This document shows positions 51,074 through 60,257 of a stretch of DNA of 64,000 nt, one piece after another. The notes below the pieces were generated by a model. The model was not told the origin of the DNA, made no database searches, and saw only the letters and a list, made by a program, of their open reading frames with translations. The translations under genes were made by a program, and so were the position numbers. Position 1 is the first letter of the stretch. Every line of letters starts with the position of its first letter. Source of the stretch: DATMQA01 sp035566895 (GTDB lineage Bacteria; Verrucomicrobiota; Verrucomicrobiia; Limisphaerales; UBA8199); contig DATMQA010000120.1 in assembly GCA_035566895.1 (NCBI GenBank), positions 49,082 to 113,081 of the forward strand, given 5' to 3'.

Positions 51074-53023
51074 AGAATCACCCTTTTTGGAGGAGGGGCT
51101 GGAGGGATTTCCCTGCGAAGGGGACGCTGGCCTGGAGTTGAGCGGCGGTAATGCATGGGCTTCGGCAGCCTGATGATATGACTTAGGCTCGTAAACATGC
51201 GGGTTGGAAAAGGGCTGAGCTTGCCTGCTCGATTGGACCGGAGCCGATTGTGACATTGCGGGCTGCTGCGGCACCGCGCCGCGAGACGAGTTTAGGCGCG
51301 AGTTGCCTTCGGCCGCGTAAGGCGAGGCTGGAGAAACGGTTTGCCTTGGTTGCTCAAACCGGCTGGGCGCAGGCGCCTGCGACACTGGAGCGGGGTTGCG
51401 CGACGGAGCCGGGCTCATGCTCACCTCGGGCCGGGAGGGCGTGTAGGGATGCTGCGCCTGTTTTGGGCTTTCAAAAACCCGCGATGAAGTTGGAGCAGGC
51501 TGCGGGGGCAACGGATTGTGCGAAACCGTCGTTTGCGGATTGGGTTCCGTCCGATAGCTTGTGCTCGGGTGTGCTGGTGGCTTGACGTCCTCAACATTGC
51601 GCGAGGGCATGGGGGCGGAAGGTTGGGGGTGGACAGGTTGATAGGGCTGAGTAGTGGGACGGCCCTGCTGATAAGTAGGCGGTCTGTCGTTAGAGGAACG
51701 GCCAGACACCCGGGAGTTGTCCGGCTGCGCAGGACGCGCCCCGACAGTTGGCGCCCATGCGCCCGCGCTGGTGGTGGTTCTGGTTTGAATGTTCATCGCT
51801 GCACCGGTCGGGTGTTGGATGACGGGATGCCGCTCATCCACTTTCTGCGCGACCATGTGGGCAGGGGCCGACGCAGCCCTGAGTTGCGGACGATAAACCG
51901 CCAACCCGTTACGGTCCGCGCCGCGCGCCGGCATCGCTGCGGGCGAACCAGCCGGCACGTCGCGGATGGCGACTTTGCGAATTTCGCTGTGCGTGGCAGC
52001 CGCGACACGCTCCACCCGCACACCCTGGTTAACGATGGTGGTGTTATTCACTACGTAATTGTTCACGATGGTCGTCTGGCGATAGACCCTAGTCACCTCG
52101 ACCGGTGGCAAACGGCGGTGGCCCAGGTCGCGGTCATTGAAGTCGTGCAAGGCGACGAAGGTGAAATGCTCGGGACGCAGACCGAAATCAAAATTCAAGC
52201 CGACGCCGATGCCGTTAAAGCGCCAACCCAGCCGGACGTCCAGCTCCGCGCGCGGCGGCAGTGGTGCCCAGCCGCAATTATCACCGGCGACGCGCCAGGT
52301 CACCCAGGCGGGCCCCCAGACGCGGTCGGGCAGCCAGACCCAGCCGCAACGGTCGTGCAATTGCCACCGCCCATAGTGAAACGGCGCCCAGCCCCACGAA
52401 TAATCCGATTGCCAAAACCAGCCGGCATCGGTCCACACCCAATGACCGCTGTCGCAGTAAGGGCGCCAACTGCGGTTGATCACCACTACACTGGGCTGCC
52501 AGCACCAGCCAATTCCCTCCAACTGAATCCACGCGCCATACGGAGCCAGGTCGTTGTAAAAAGAGCCGACCTCGGGTGGCGGACTGGATACGTAAACGGG
52601 CGCTGCGGCTGGGGGCGGCGGCACGGTCTCCTGCACGGGCACGGGCGGAGGCGCAGGGGTGGGCGGCGGAGCCGTCTGGCCATAGGCCGGCGGCTGGCCG
52701 CGCAAGGCGTTGTCGCGATTCAACATCGCGGTGATGGCCGAGGAGGAAATGCCGACGTCCCGCAAATAAAGAATTTGGTCAGCGGAAAGATTAAAACCGG
52801 CTTGTGAATTCTGGATGTAGGCCAGGATTACATCCTCGCTGGTTCCCGCCTGCCCCAACTGCAGGACCTCGGCGGCTGCCGGCGAGAGCGGCGGCGGGGC
52901 AACCGGCGCGGCCTGGACCGGCGCCGAGCCGTAGGAAGGCTGAGCCACAGGCGCTTGCGCATGAGCGAGCGAGAGCGGCAGTATCATCCCGGCAACCAGC
53001 CCAATCCACTTTGTCGTATTCAT
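51071..53023 (-). CDS. Secreted DUF6600-like W-rich protein with Pro/Gln-rich tail
   Basis: 650 residues from MNTTKWIGLVAG. Signal peptide ending LAHAQ, a Pro/Ala-rich segment, a helical part (SPAAAEVLQLGQAGTSEDVILAYI), then a Trp-rich domain of the DUF6600 type with repeats of the form WxxxxGWxW (YGAWIQLEGIGWCWQ, GHWVWTDAGWFWQSDYSWGWAP, DRCGWVWLPDRVWGPAWVTWR). The last 250 residues are low-complexity (Pro, Ser, Gln, His). Function unknown; probably an envelope or surface protein. The ATG at 53023 gives a normal signal peptide; one 24 bp upstream is possible. Confidence 0.82.
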   Translation of the reverse strand: MNTTKWIGLVAGMILPLSLAHAQAPVAQPSYGSAPVQAAPVAPPPLSPAAAEVLQLGQAGTSEDVILAYIQNSQAGFNLSADQILYLRDVGISSSAITAMLNRDNALRGQPPAYGQTAPPPTPAPPPVPVQETVPPPPAAAPVYVSSPPPEVGSFYNDLAPYGAWIQLEGIGWCWQPSVVVINRSWRPYCDSGHWVWTDAGWFWQSDYSWGWAPFHYGRWQLHDRCGWVWLPDRVWGPAWVTWRVAGDNCGWAPLPPRAELDVRLGWRFNGIGVGLNFDFGLRPEHFTFVALHDFNDRDLGHRRLPPVEVTRVYRQTTIVNNYVVNNTTIVNQGVRVERVAAATHSEIRKVAIRDVPAGSPAAMPARGADRNGLAVYRPQLRAASAPAHMVAQKVDERHPVIQHPTGAAMNIQTRTTTSAGAWAPTVGARPAQPDNSRVSGRSSNDRPPTYQQGRPTTQPYQPVHPQPSAPMPSRNVEDVKPPAHPSTSYRTEPNPQTTVSHNPLPPQPAPTSSRVFESPKQAQHPYTPSRPEVSMSPAPSRNPAPVSQAPAPSRFEQPRQTVSPASPYAAEGNSRLNSSRGAVPQQPAMSQSAPVQSSRQAQPFSNPHVYEPKSYHQAAEAHALPPLNSRPASPSQGNPSSPSSKKGDS

Positions 53024-53166
53024 AAAATCTGCGAATGCATTTCTCAATCAACCGTTAGACCGTGTTAAAAATCGTTTATTCAAGAACGCCCCGTCTGACC
53101 TATTTTGCTGGCAAAAAGAGCCGGAAAACAGCGAAAAGCCCAAAGGGAGGCCCAGGAACTTCCCTG

Positions 53167-54561
53167 TCATCCGCGCCCCAACCGCTCGAGCAGTTTACCG
53201 TGAATCCCGCCAAAGCCGCCATTACTAAACACCACCACCACTTCTCCTCCCTGCGCATTCCGGGCCATGTGCGTCACGATCGTGTCCACATCCGGCAGGT
53301 ACGACGCCGTCTTGCCGAGGGCCTTCAAATCTTGCAGAAGTCTCTCCGGGTCCAGGCGTTCCTCGGGCGCCAGCAACTCCAAACGCGCGACCTGCGAAAC
53401 GACCACGGCATCGGCATCGGCAAACGAAAGCGCCAGCTCGGTTTGAAAGACATTGCGCCGGGTGGTGTTGGTGCGCGGTTCGAAAATCGCCCAAAGTTTT
53501 TGGTTGGGATATTTGATGCGCAGCGCGCGCAAGGTCTCGCGGATCGCGGTGGGATGATGACCGAAATCATCGACCACTGTCACTCCGCCCGCGATGCCGC
53601 GCACCTCCATCCGGCGCTTAATGCCTTTGAAGGTATCGAAGGCGGACTGAATCTGGTGGTTTTTAAGGCCGCAATGTTTGGCGCAGCCGACCACCGCCAG
53701 CGCGTTGCGGACGTTCAGCTCACCCACCAGGTTGAGGTGGAATTTGAAACTCGGGATCTCAAACTCCGTCGCGGTCGGGCCGAATTTCAAATTGAAGGCC
53801 TGGACGGCATTGGTTTCCCCCAGCCCGAAGCGCTTCACCGGGCAATGGGTCACATTGAGCAGGGGGGCCAGGTTCGGGTCGTCACCGTTTGCCAGCAACA
53901 GCCCGTTGCGGGGGATGAGACGGATGAAATGTTTGAACGAGGTTTTGATGGATTCGAGGTCCGGAAAAATGTCCGCGTGATCGAATTCAAGATTATTGAT
54001 GACCGCGACCTCCGGCAGGTAATGCACGAACTTGCTCCGCTTGTCGAAGAAGGCGGTGTCGTATTCGTCCCCCTCGATGATAAACCATTCGGAGTCGGTG
54101 AACCGCGCGCCCTGGCCGAGATTGTTGGGGATGCCGCCGATGAGATAACTTGGGTTGAGCCCGTTATGCTCGAAAACCCAGGCGAGCAGCGAGGTGGTCG
54201 TGGTCTTGCCATGGGTTCCGCAGACCACCAGCGAGCGTTTGCCGCGGATAAAAAAATGTTTCAGCAGCTCCGGCAGCGAGCAATAGGGCAGCCGATGGTC
54301 CAGCACAAACTCCGCCTCGGGATTGCCGCGCGAAATCGCGTTGCCGACCACGGTCAAATCCGGTTTCCCAGCCAGGTTCTGTTCGGCGTAGCCGGCGAGA
54401 ACCTCGATCTTTCGATTGGCCAGGAACGTGGACATTGGCGGATAGACATTCTGGTCCGAACCGGTCACGCGGACGCCTTTTTCCTGCATGGCTGCGGCGA
54501 CCGAAGCCATGGCGGTGCCGCAGATGCCGACGAAATGAACCGAACGAATTTGCGAGAACAT
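53167..54561 (-). CDS. mpl: UDP-N-acetylmuramate:L-alanyl-gamma-D-glutamyl-meso-diaminopimelate ligase
   Basis: 464 residues. Mur-ligase fold: UDP-binding VHFVGICGTAMASVAAAM, SDQNVYPPMSTFL, the ATP P-loop VVCGTHGKTTTTSLL, EGDEYDTAFFDKRSKF, NNLEFDHADIF, and the C-terminal FEPRTNTTRRNVFQ and DDFGHHPTA. The YPPMS and NTTRRN motifs fit Mpl, which re-attaches the recycled tripeptide to UDP-MurNAc, rather than MurC. ATG 54561 (MFSQIRSVHF) fits the family; 54573 is an alternative start. This implies murein recycling in a diaminopimelate-type Gram-negative envelope. Confidence 0.93.
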   Translation of the reverse strand: MFSQIRSVHFVGICGTAMASVAAAMQEKGVRVTGSDQNVYPPMSTFLANRKIEVLAGYAEQNLAGKPDLTVVGNAISRGNPEAEFVLDHRLPYCSLPELLKHFFIRGKRSLVVCGTHGKTTTTSLLAWVFEHNGLNPSYLIGGIPNNLGQGARFTDSEWFIIEGDEYDTAFFDKRSKFVHYLPEVAVINNLEFDHADIFPDLESIKTSFKHFIRLIPRNGLLLANGDDPNLAPLLNVTHCPVKRFGLGETNAVQAFNLKFGPTATEFEIPSFKFHLNLVGELNVRNALAVVGCAKHCGLKNHQIQSAFDTFKGIKRRMEVRGIAGGVTVVDDFGHHPTAIRETLRALRIKYPNQKLWAIFEPRTNTTRRNVFQTELALSFADADAVVVSQVARLELLAPEERLDPERLLQDLKALGKTASYLPDVDTIVTHMARNAQGGEVVVVFSNGGFGGIHGKLLERLGRG

Positions 54562-54767
54562 CGGCCCTATCATAGAACCGGCACCGAAAGCGAAAAGGAC
54601 AAAACGCACCCGCCCACCGGGGGGGCAGGACACAATTCTTCGCGAAGCCAAGCACTGACTAAATGATGGAGAGACATTTAGCCACGCCTAAAAGCGCGAT
54701 GCGCCCTTGCAACCCGCTGAAAGGCAGGTAACATTAACTTATCTCAAATACCAAAACATCTTGCGGC

Positions 54768-56690
54768 GTGCTTTTGCAGCGACGCAGGCGAGGCGGGGAA
54801 ACCAAGTGGACGCTGCCGCTCCTCCTGGTTTGTGCGTTCGTCGTCGGTGTTCCTCTGTCCCGCGCGCAGTACCCCACGAATTTCCAGATTTTCAAGGACG
54901 GCACAGCGATCGCCCTCGAGGATTATGCCAGCCTGCCGCTTTCCAGCCGCACCATCAGCACCTATCCGCCGGCCACAAATTATAGCGACCAGTTGGGGCG
55001 AGTGAATTTCCAGCGCTCTGAGCCGACCAATGCACCCCTCTCAGCCTCGCGGTTCTTTGTCAATGACCTTAATCGCAACCTCTACATTCTGGATAAGACC
55101 AGCAAGACCTTCACTGTTTACATCAATTTTGAAACCGTCTTTCCGAAGTTCGTCAATACGTTCGGCCTGGCGTGCGGTTTGGTCACGTTTGCTTTCGATC
55201 CTGATTACGCCAACAATAACAAATTTTATACCGTGCACACGGAGAACCCGGCCAAGAGCGGTTCGGCGGTTCCCACTAACGGCGCCTTGCCGGGGTTCAA
55301 CGTCACCGGTTACACCACCACGGCGGCCATCAGTCCACCGGCAGGTTCAGTGGCGCTGGAATCCGTCCTGGTCGAATGGACGGACACCAACCTGAACAAT
55401 GCGACTTTCGAAGGTACGGCCCGCGAGTTGCTACGGGTCGGCATTAATAATAATATCCACCCGATTGGCGATCTGATATTCAATCCCCTGGCGCAACCAG
55501 GCGACCCGGATTACCGCAACCTGTATATCGCCGTCGGCGATGGCGCCTCAGGCGAGACCAGCGGCGCCGAACATCGCACCCCGCAACGGCTGGACGCGCT
55601 TCAAGGGAAAATTCTCCGAGTCACGCCTGACCTGAATCTACGCACCAACGATGAACTCAGCGCAAACGGGCGCTACCGTATCCCCACCACGGGGCCGAAT
55701 CCCAATCCGTTTGTCTCCGTGAGCCTGAGCGGATTGAAAAAGGAGATTTACTCTTACGGCCATCGCAATCCGCATCGGCTGAGCTGGGACTCTGTCTCCA
55801 ACAAGCTCATCGAAACCGAGATCGGCCTGGCTGCCTGGGAAGAAGTCAACTTCATCACGGCCGGCGCCAATTATGGTTACGCTGAGCGGGAGGGTATCGA
55901 GCAGGTCTTCATCGGCGGTACCAACAATCAGAAGACAGGCAGCCAGACAGTTCCCCCAACCCCGTTCCCCAATCCCGACTCCCTCACTGTAACGGGGCTG
56001 GTCGGCTCAGTGACCCCCGTGTATCCGGTGGTGGCTTACAGCCACCAGGACGGCGACGCTATCAGCAGCGGCTTCGTCTATCGCGGCGGGCTGATGCCCG
56101 CATTTATCGGCAAGTATTTTTTTGGCGATATTACGACCGCTCGGGTTTTTTATTGCGACCTGGCCGATATGATTGCCGCGGATGATGCCAACCGCCTCAC
56201 GGTCGCACCCATCCACGAAGTGCAAATTGTTTTCAACGAGGCCCAACGCCGAATGTTCGACATAGTCGCGAATGGATTCGCTCAGAAGGGCGGGCATGTC
56301 CAGGGCCAAGCCCTCCCAGGAGGTGTCCCGGCCACCAGCCGCAACGATCCTTACGGCGTGCCTTACGGGAAGGGCCGGGCGGATATTCGGCTGGCCATGG
56401 ACAACGACGGCGAACTCTACGTGTTGAGCAAGTCGGATGGAATGATTCGAAAGCTGGTCGCCGTGCTTTCGCCCCCAACCATCCAGGGGGTCCTTGTTAC
56501 TAATGGCACGACGACTCTCAACTGGACCTCGATCTCCAACCGGGTCTATCGGGTGCAGTACGCCTCGGCGCTTGGGGTCTCGAATTGGACCGACCTGCCC
56601 GGCGATATCACCGCCCTCGGCCCCAGCGCCGCGAAGAGCGACACCAATGCTGCCTCGTTTCGCTTCTATCGTGTCCTGCTGCTGCCATAA
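54768..56690 (+). CDS. Secreted PQQ-dependent glucose dehydrogenase-like beta-propeller
   Basis: 640 residues starting at a GTG, with a signal peptide (WTLPLLLVCAFVVGVPLSRAQ). The soluble glucose/sorbosone dehydrogenase-like propeller spans about 75-540: GLVTFAFDPDYANNNKFYTV, GDLIFNPLAQPGDPDYRNLYI, KILRVTPDLNLRT and the signature EIYSYGHRNPHRLSWD. PQQ ligands cannot be confirmed by eye, so an oxidoreductase role stays tentative. The last 60 residues (RVYRVQYASALGVSNWTDLPG ... FRFYRVLLL) form an Ig-like C-terminal part also seen at 48190-48645. Confidence 0.83.
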   Translation: MLLQRRRRGGETKWTLPLLLVCAFVVGVPLSRAQYPTNFQIFKDGTAIALEDYASLPLSSRTISTYPPATNYSDQLGRVNFQRSEPTNAPLSASRFFVNDLNRNLYILDKTSKTFTVYINFETVFPKFVNTFGLACGLVTFAFDPDYANNNKFYTVHTENPAKSGSAVPTNGALPGFNVTGYTTTAAISPPAGSVALESVLVEWTDTNLNNATFEGTARELLRVGINNNIHPIGDLIFNPLAQPGDPDYRNLYIAVGDGASGETSGAEHRTPQRLDALQGKILRVTPDLNLRTNDELSANGRYRIPTTGPNPNPFVSVSLSGLKKEIYSYGHRNPHRLSWDSVSNKLIETEIGLAAWEEVNFITAGANYGYAEREGIEQVFIGGTNNQKTGSQTVPPTPFPNPDSLTVTGLVGSVTPVYPVVAYSHQDGDAISSGFVYRGGLMPAFIGKYFFGDITTARVFYCDLADMIAADDANRLTVAPIHEVQIVFNEAQRRMFDIVANGFAQKGGHVQGQALPGGVPATSRNDPYGVPYGKGRADIRLAMDNDGELYVLSKSDGMIRKLVAVLSPPTIQGVLVTNGTTTLNWTSISNRVYRVQYASALGVSNWTDLPGDITALGPSAAKSDTNAASFRFYRVLLLP

Positions 56691-56715
56691 GATCATTAGA
56701 AACCCGGACGATCTG

Positions 56716-56856
56716 TTCCCCCTCACCCCGGCCCTCTCCCCTGGGGAGAGGGAGGCCCGCCGGCAGTTTATCGAGAGGTCGGAGGATGTGCATTCGCGGA
56801 TGGCCTGCCGAAAATTCCTCCCTGTCCCAAAGGGAGAGGGCCGGGGTGAGGGGGAA
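56716..56856. repeat. Palindromic repeat element with perfect 25-bp inverted ends
   Basis: Ends at 56716-56740 and 56832-56856, beginning TTCCCCCTCACCCCGGCC, are exact inverted copies. The inside contains a second short hairpin (CTCTCCCCTGGGGAGAG). The element fills most of the gap before the sigma-54 regulator gene and could affect its message. A degenerate relative lies at 31949-32000. Confidence 0.87.
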
Positions 56857-56940
56857 GTGGACGTACGAACTGCGCTGCACCGCTCGAGTCAGAGCGTCTC
56901 ACCGTTTGCGTTTCTCAGCGGTCTATTGCATCCTCCCTCG

Positions 56941-58329
56941 ATGCCCCAAGACACACTGGCGGGTCTGGCTATCCTGGTCGTCGAGGATGAGCCGTTGCTG
57001 CGCAAACAGCTCACCGCGCAGTTGGAACGGCTCGGCGCGGATGTCACCGGCGCCGCGAACCTCAGCGCCGCCCGCCAGCTCGTCTCCGGCGCCGGGTTCG
57101 ATTTCGCCTTGATCGATGTCAACCTCCCCGATGGCCGCGGGCCGGATTTGCTGCAGGAGAAAGCATTTCCGCCCAACACGGGCGTCATCATCATGACGGC
57201 CAACGGCGCGATCGCCGGGGCCGTCGAGGCGATTCGCCTGGGAGCGCTCGATTACCTGGTCAAACCCTTCGACCCACTCGAGCTGCCGCTGGTCATCGCC
57301 CGCGCGCGCCGCGCCAAACAAAGTTCGCGCGCCGACGAACATCGCCGCGATACCGGGGCTGCGTTCTTTTTCGGGTCCGCGTTGGCCGGCCTGGAAGCCC
57401 AGCTTCAAAGGGTTCTCGCTGCGGACCGCCGGATGCAAGGCCCCCTGCCGCCGGTCCTGATTCAGGGCGAGACCGGCACCGGCAAAACGACCATCGCTCG
57501 CTGGCTCCACCAGCAAGGACCCCGTGCGGCCGAGCAGTTGCTCGAAGTCAATTGCTCGGCGCTGCCCGAGACGCTCGCCGAATCCGAACTGTTCGGCCAC
57601 GAACGCGGCGCCTTCACCGATGCGCGCTCGACGCGCATGGGCCTGTTCGAGGCGGCCCAGGGTGGAACGCTTTTCCTGGACGAGCTCCCCAGCCTGTCGC
57701 CGGCGTTGCAAGCCAAGGTCCTCACCGCCATCGAAGATCGCGCCATCCGCCGCGTCGGCGCCAATAAAACCATCGCCGCCGACGTCCGCATTATCGCCGC
57801 GACCAATCGCGACCTCAAACAACTCGTTGAACAGGGGAAGTTCCGCGAGGACCTCTTTCACCGGCTCGATCTTTACCGCATCATCCTGCCGCCGTTGCGC
57901 GACCGGGGAGAGGACATCCTGAAACTGGCCGACCTGTTGATGCGGCGGCTGTGGCAGCGGCACCGGCTGGCGCCAAAAAAGATCACGCCGGCCGGACGCC
58001 AGCGGCTGCTCGCCTATCGCTGGTCGGGCAACGTCCGCGAGCTGGCCCACGAACTCGAACGCGCGATCGTTTTCGAGTACAGCGAAGAACTCAACTTCGA
58101 GGGTCTGCAAGTCCCCATCGACACCACGGCGCCGGTGGCCGAGACCGACTGGCTGAACCCGGACTTCCGTTTTCCCGCGCAAGGCTTCTCGCTGGAGTCG
58201 GCCATTGTCATCCTTATCCAGCAGGCTCTCAAACAGAGCGGCAACAACGTCTCGGCCGCCGCCCGCCTGCTGGGAGTCTCGCGGGACTATTTGCGCTACC
58301 GCCTCGCGGGGAAGAAGTCCGAGGAATGA
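56941..58329 (+). CDS. Sigma-54-dependent response regulator (NtrC family)
   Basis: 462 residues. Receiver domain (1-125) with acidic pair in VVEDEPLLR, phosphoacceptor Asp in ALIDVNLPDG and Lys in LVKPFDP; AAA+ domain (about 145-385) with Walker A GETGTGKTTIAR, Walker B LFLDELPSL, and the sigma-54 contact loop GAFTDA in place of the canonical GAFTGA; arginine-finger region FREDLFHRLDLYRI; and a Fis-type helix-turn-helix (NVSAAARLLGVSRDYLRYRL). The ATG at 56941 (MPQDTLAGL) is chosen because the longer frame upstream runs through the palindromic element. No sensor kinase is adjacent, so its signal is unknown. Confidence 0.9.
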   Translation: MPQDTLAGLAILVVEDEPLLRKQLTAQLERLGADVTGAANLSAARQLVSGAGFDFALIDVNLPDGRGPDLLQEKAFPPNTGVIIMTANGAIAGAVEAIRLGALDYLVKPFDPLELPLVIARARRAKQSSRADEHRRDTGAAFFFGSALAGLEAQLQRVLAADRRMQGPLPPVLIQGETGTGKTTIARWLHQQGPRAAEQLLEVNCSALPETLAESELFGHERGAFTDARSTRMGLFEAAQGGTLFLDELPSLSPALQAKVLTAIEDRAIRRVGANKTIAADVRIIAATNRDLKQLVEQGKFREDLFHRLDLYRIILPPLRDRGEDILKLADLLMRRLWQRHRLAPKKITPAGRQRLLAYRWSGNVRELAHELERAIVFEYSEELNFEGLQVPIDTTAPVAETDWLNPDFRFPAQGFSLESAIVILIQQALKQSGNNVSAAARLLGVSRDYLRYRLAGKKSEE

Positions 58330-59155
58330 CCGACTTGGACCTTATCCGCGAATAGCCGGAGATAGGCGTCGATAGGTGGAGAACGCTGGCGCCAGGCACA
58401 GACGAGGTCGCGTCCGGCGATTTAGGAGTCCGGTGGATTTTCATTTTTGCGAAAGCGGGGCTCGACCAGAAAAAAATGTTTCGAGCTCGGGATTGGTCGG
58501 GATTGGTCAGGATTAGTCGGGAATAGTCGGGGGCGACGGATAATCGGGAGCTATCGGCGGCCGAGCCACCCAGGGATAATGAACTTATCCGCGAATACCC
58601 GCTGTTACCCGCCGTTAGCTGCGGGACGCTGCTGCTGGTCCTCTCTGCCGCCGGAGGGAGGTCCTGCCGGGAATCGGCGGGGAAGGGGAATAAGGCGGTT
58701 TTTTTCATGATTTCTCGATATTGGCGGTGCCGGCCGGCGGCGTGGCCGCTTTTGTTCCAGGGTTGATGGTTGTTTCGGGGGCGACGCAGCAGCAAAAAAG
58801 CATCGTGCCTCTATATATTAAGGCATCGAGATCTTCGCGATTGGGCACTTTTTTTGAAAATTTCACTCGGGCGAATTCTGAGAATAAGGAGACCTGCTGG
58901 TTCGCAGGCAGGCAAAGGACCTTACGCAACGGCGGACGGCGTGGATTATGCTGTCTTTTTTGTGGGATTCAGAAAGGGAACCTTTGTTATGGCCTGCCCG
59001 CCAAGCCGCGGCCCGCCGCGTCGGCCCTAAATCAGTGATAGGGTTCATAAAAGACAGTGAGGCGGGGCGGAGGCTTGTGACTGTGGGGCAAGGACTTATG
59101 CACCAATGTGCCAAATTAACTTTACATTTGGCGGGGAAGGACTAATGGCGCATTG
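58330..59155. other. Gene-poor accessory spacer with short tandem repeats
   Basis: 826 bp between the sigma-54 regulator and a broken gene. It contains the 10-bp array at 58491-58530, the repeat CTTATCCGCGAATA at about 58350 and 58582, and a 7-bp hairpin near 59110 (GCCAAAT with ATTTGGC). An 86-codon plus-strand frame at 58770-59030 is arginine-rich and unlike any family I know; I do not count it as a gene. Confidence 0.55.
58491..58530. repeat. 10-bp tandem array, unit GATTGGTCGG
   Basis: Four units in line: GATTGGTCGG, GATTGGTCAG, GATTAGTCGG, GAATAGTCGG. The flanks continue with degenerate TCGG/ATCGG motifs. Same period as the arrays at 11005 and 50927 but a different unit. Confidence 0.9.
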
Positions 59156-59620
59156 ATGAAAAGGGAATTCTCATCCCACGGCGGGCAGTCGCGGTCGCGC
59201 TCTCCGCGTTCGTAGTCCTTGCCCAGACGGGGCTTATTCCCAAGTCGATGCCGAAGACGCTTTTCTTCCACCTGGAGGATGAGCCGCACATGGCAAGAAT
59301 CAAACGTCAAGCGGTGCTTTCGAGTCCAACCTGGGATCCTTCCAAGCCTCTGCCCCTAGGGATGGCGAGAGTGGAAGCAATAGCCCGGAAGGAACTCCTG
59401 AAGCTGGTACCAAACGAGGGCGCATGGGAAGTCCAGTCGTTCGAACTGAACCAAAATTCGCGGCACCGCCAACTGGTACTACGCGGTCGAATTCATGGAA
59501 ATTACCCCCCATCGTGCGTACACGCCCACAAACTTCCCGGATACGGTATCAGTCCTCGTGGACTTCTCCGGACGCGCGGGCACCTTTGATCCGCATGATG
59601 ATGAGCAAAGCTTCAGATAA
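59156..59620 (+). pseudogene. Frameshifted gene for a secreted hypothetical protein, ending at an attC site
   Basis: A coding track is clear but spread over two or three frames. ATG 59156 opens MKR, then the frame must shift by one near 59164 to reach ILIPRRAVAVALSAFVVLAQ, a signal-peptide-like stretch, and MPKTLFFHLEDEPHMARIKR onward to SFELNQNSR. Near 59460 it shifts again to GTANWYYAVEFMEITPHRAY and DDEQSFR, ending at the TAA at 59618-59620. The product is unrecognised. The stop codon lies within the R'' core of an attC site, as is usual in integron cassettes, so this was probably a cassette gene; the intron insertion begins in the TAA itself. Sequencing error at either shift is possible. 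Confidence 0.55.
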
Positions 59621-60257
59621 TCGGGTCGGCGGGAGGGTTGCCCCTCCCGCCTCCCACACCACCGTACATGCGGGTCCGCGTACGGCGGTTCCTGACAGTC
59701 CATGTGGAATTACGCAGCACTCTTTCTCTGCCACGATGATCGCTGTCGGTAGCTCGGCCAATCGGCCTCATCGCTTCCGAAACAAGACCCTCGATGGTCG
59801 TGTCTGCCTGCCAAGTTCGGCCCTTCCCGAGTTGTGAGTCCGTCCGGTTTCTTCGTTGCCGGCTCGTTGCTCTCGGTACTACGACCTCTGCTGACTCCTG
59901 CCCCGCACGATGATCATTGCTGACCACCGCCCCTGCCGTTGCCGACAGGCTCGGGCCACAGGTCTCCCTGAGTAAGGACGTGAACTCTTGCTGCACAACC
60001 GGACCATTTATCTCCGGAACTGAACACGGGGCTGTGCTGTGTCGTGCCAGCTTGCCCGTTCCGTCAACCTGATATGGTCTTTCTGTTCGTCGGCTCATCA
60101 GCTTTGACCGGTGGCTTCCTTCCCACGGAACCTCGCGATTCCGCAGTTGCTTCGGTCTAATGTTTGGGCCATCGTGCCCCTCGTTATGAGAGGTCCGATA
60201 ACCGTGTTCCTACATAGGGGACTCTCACCCATCAGTTCACGCCCATGTCAGGCGCAC
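59620..60257 (-). mobile_element. ORF-less group II intron (IIC-like) inserted in an attC site
   Basis: 638 nt on the minus strand from GTGCGCCTGAC (5' end at 60257) to a 3' end of ...ACCCGAT (about 59620; uncertain by 1-2 nt). Domain V at 59658-59689 folds as ACC/GGT with CCGTAC/GTACGG, a 2-nt AT bulge and GCGG/CCGC, and has a CGC triad as in class C introns; domain VI is the hairpin GGCGGGAGGG/CCCTCCCGCC at 59628-59651. The GGTGGTGTGGGAGG after domain V and the GTCGTAGTACCGA upstream are typical of bacterial introns. Normal copies carry a reverse transcriptase of about 1.3 kb in domain IV; here only a fragment remains, so it could not move without help in trans. Confidence 0.82.

Noticed and set aside
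53062..54666. Long plus-strand open frame opposite mpl
   Set aside because: It mirrors a strong Mur-ligase gene on the other strand and has no family features; such mirror frames are common in this high-G+C DNA (also at 933-1679, 1546-2598, 18338-19525, 46923-48065).
58770..59030. 86-codon plus-strand frame as a gene
   Set aside because: Arg/Lys-rich with no conserved pattern, and two other frames overlap it equally well.
60179..60184. CCTCGT, complementary to the intron's 5' exon, as an EBS1-IBS1 pair
   Set aside because: It lies only about 75 nt from the intron 5' end, too early for EBS1, and is already used in a local hairpin.
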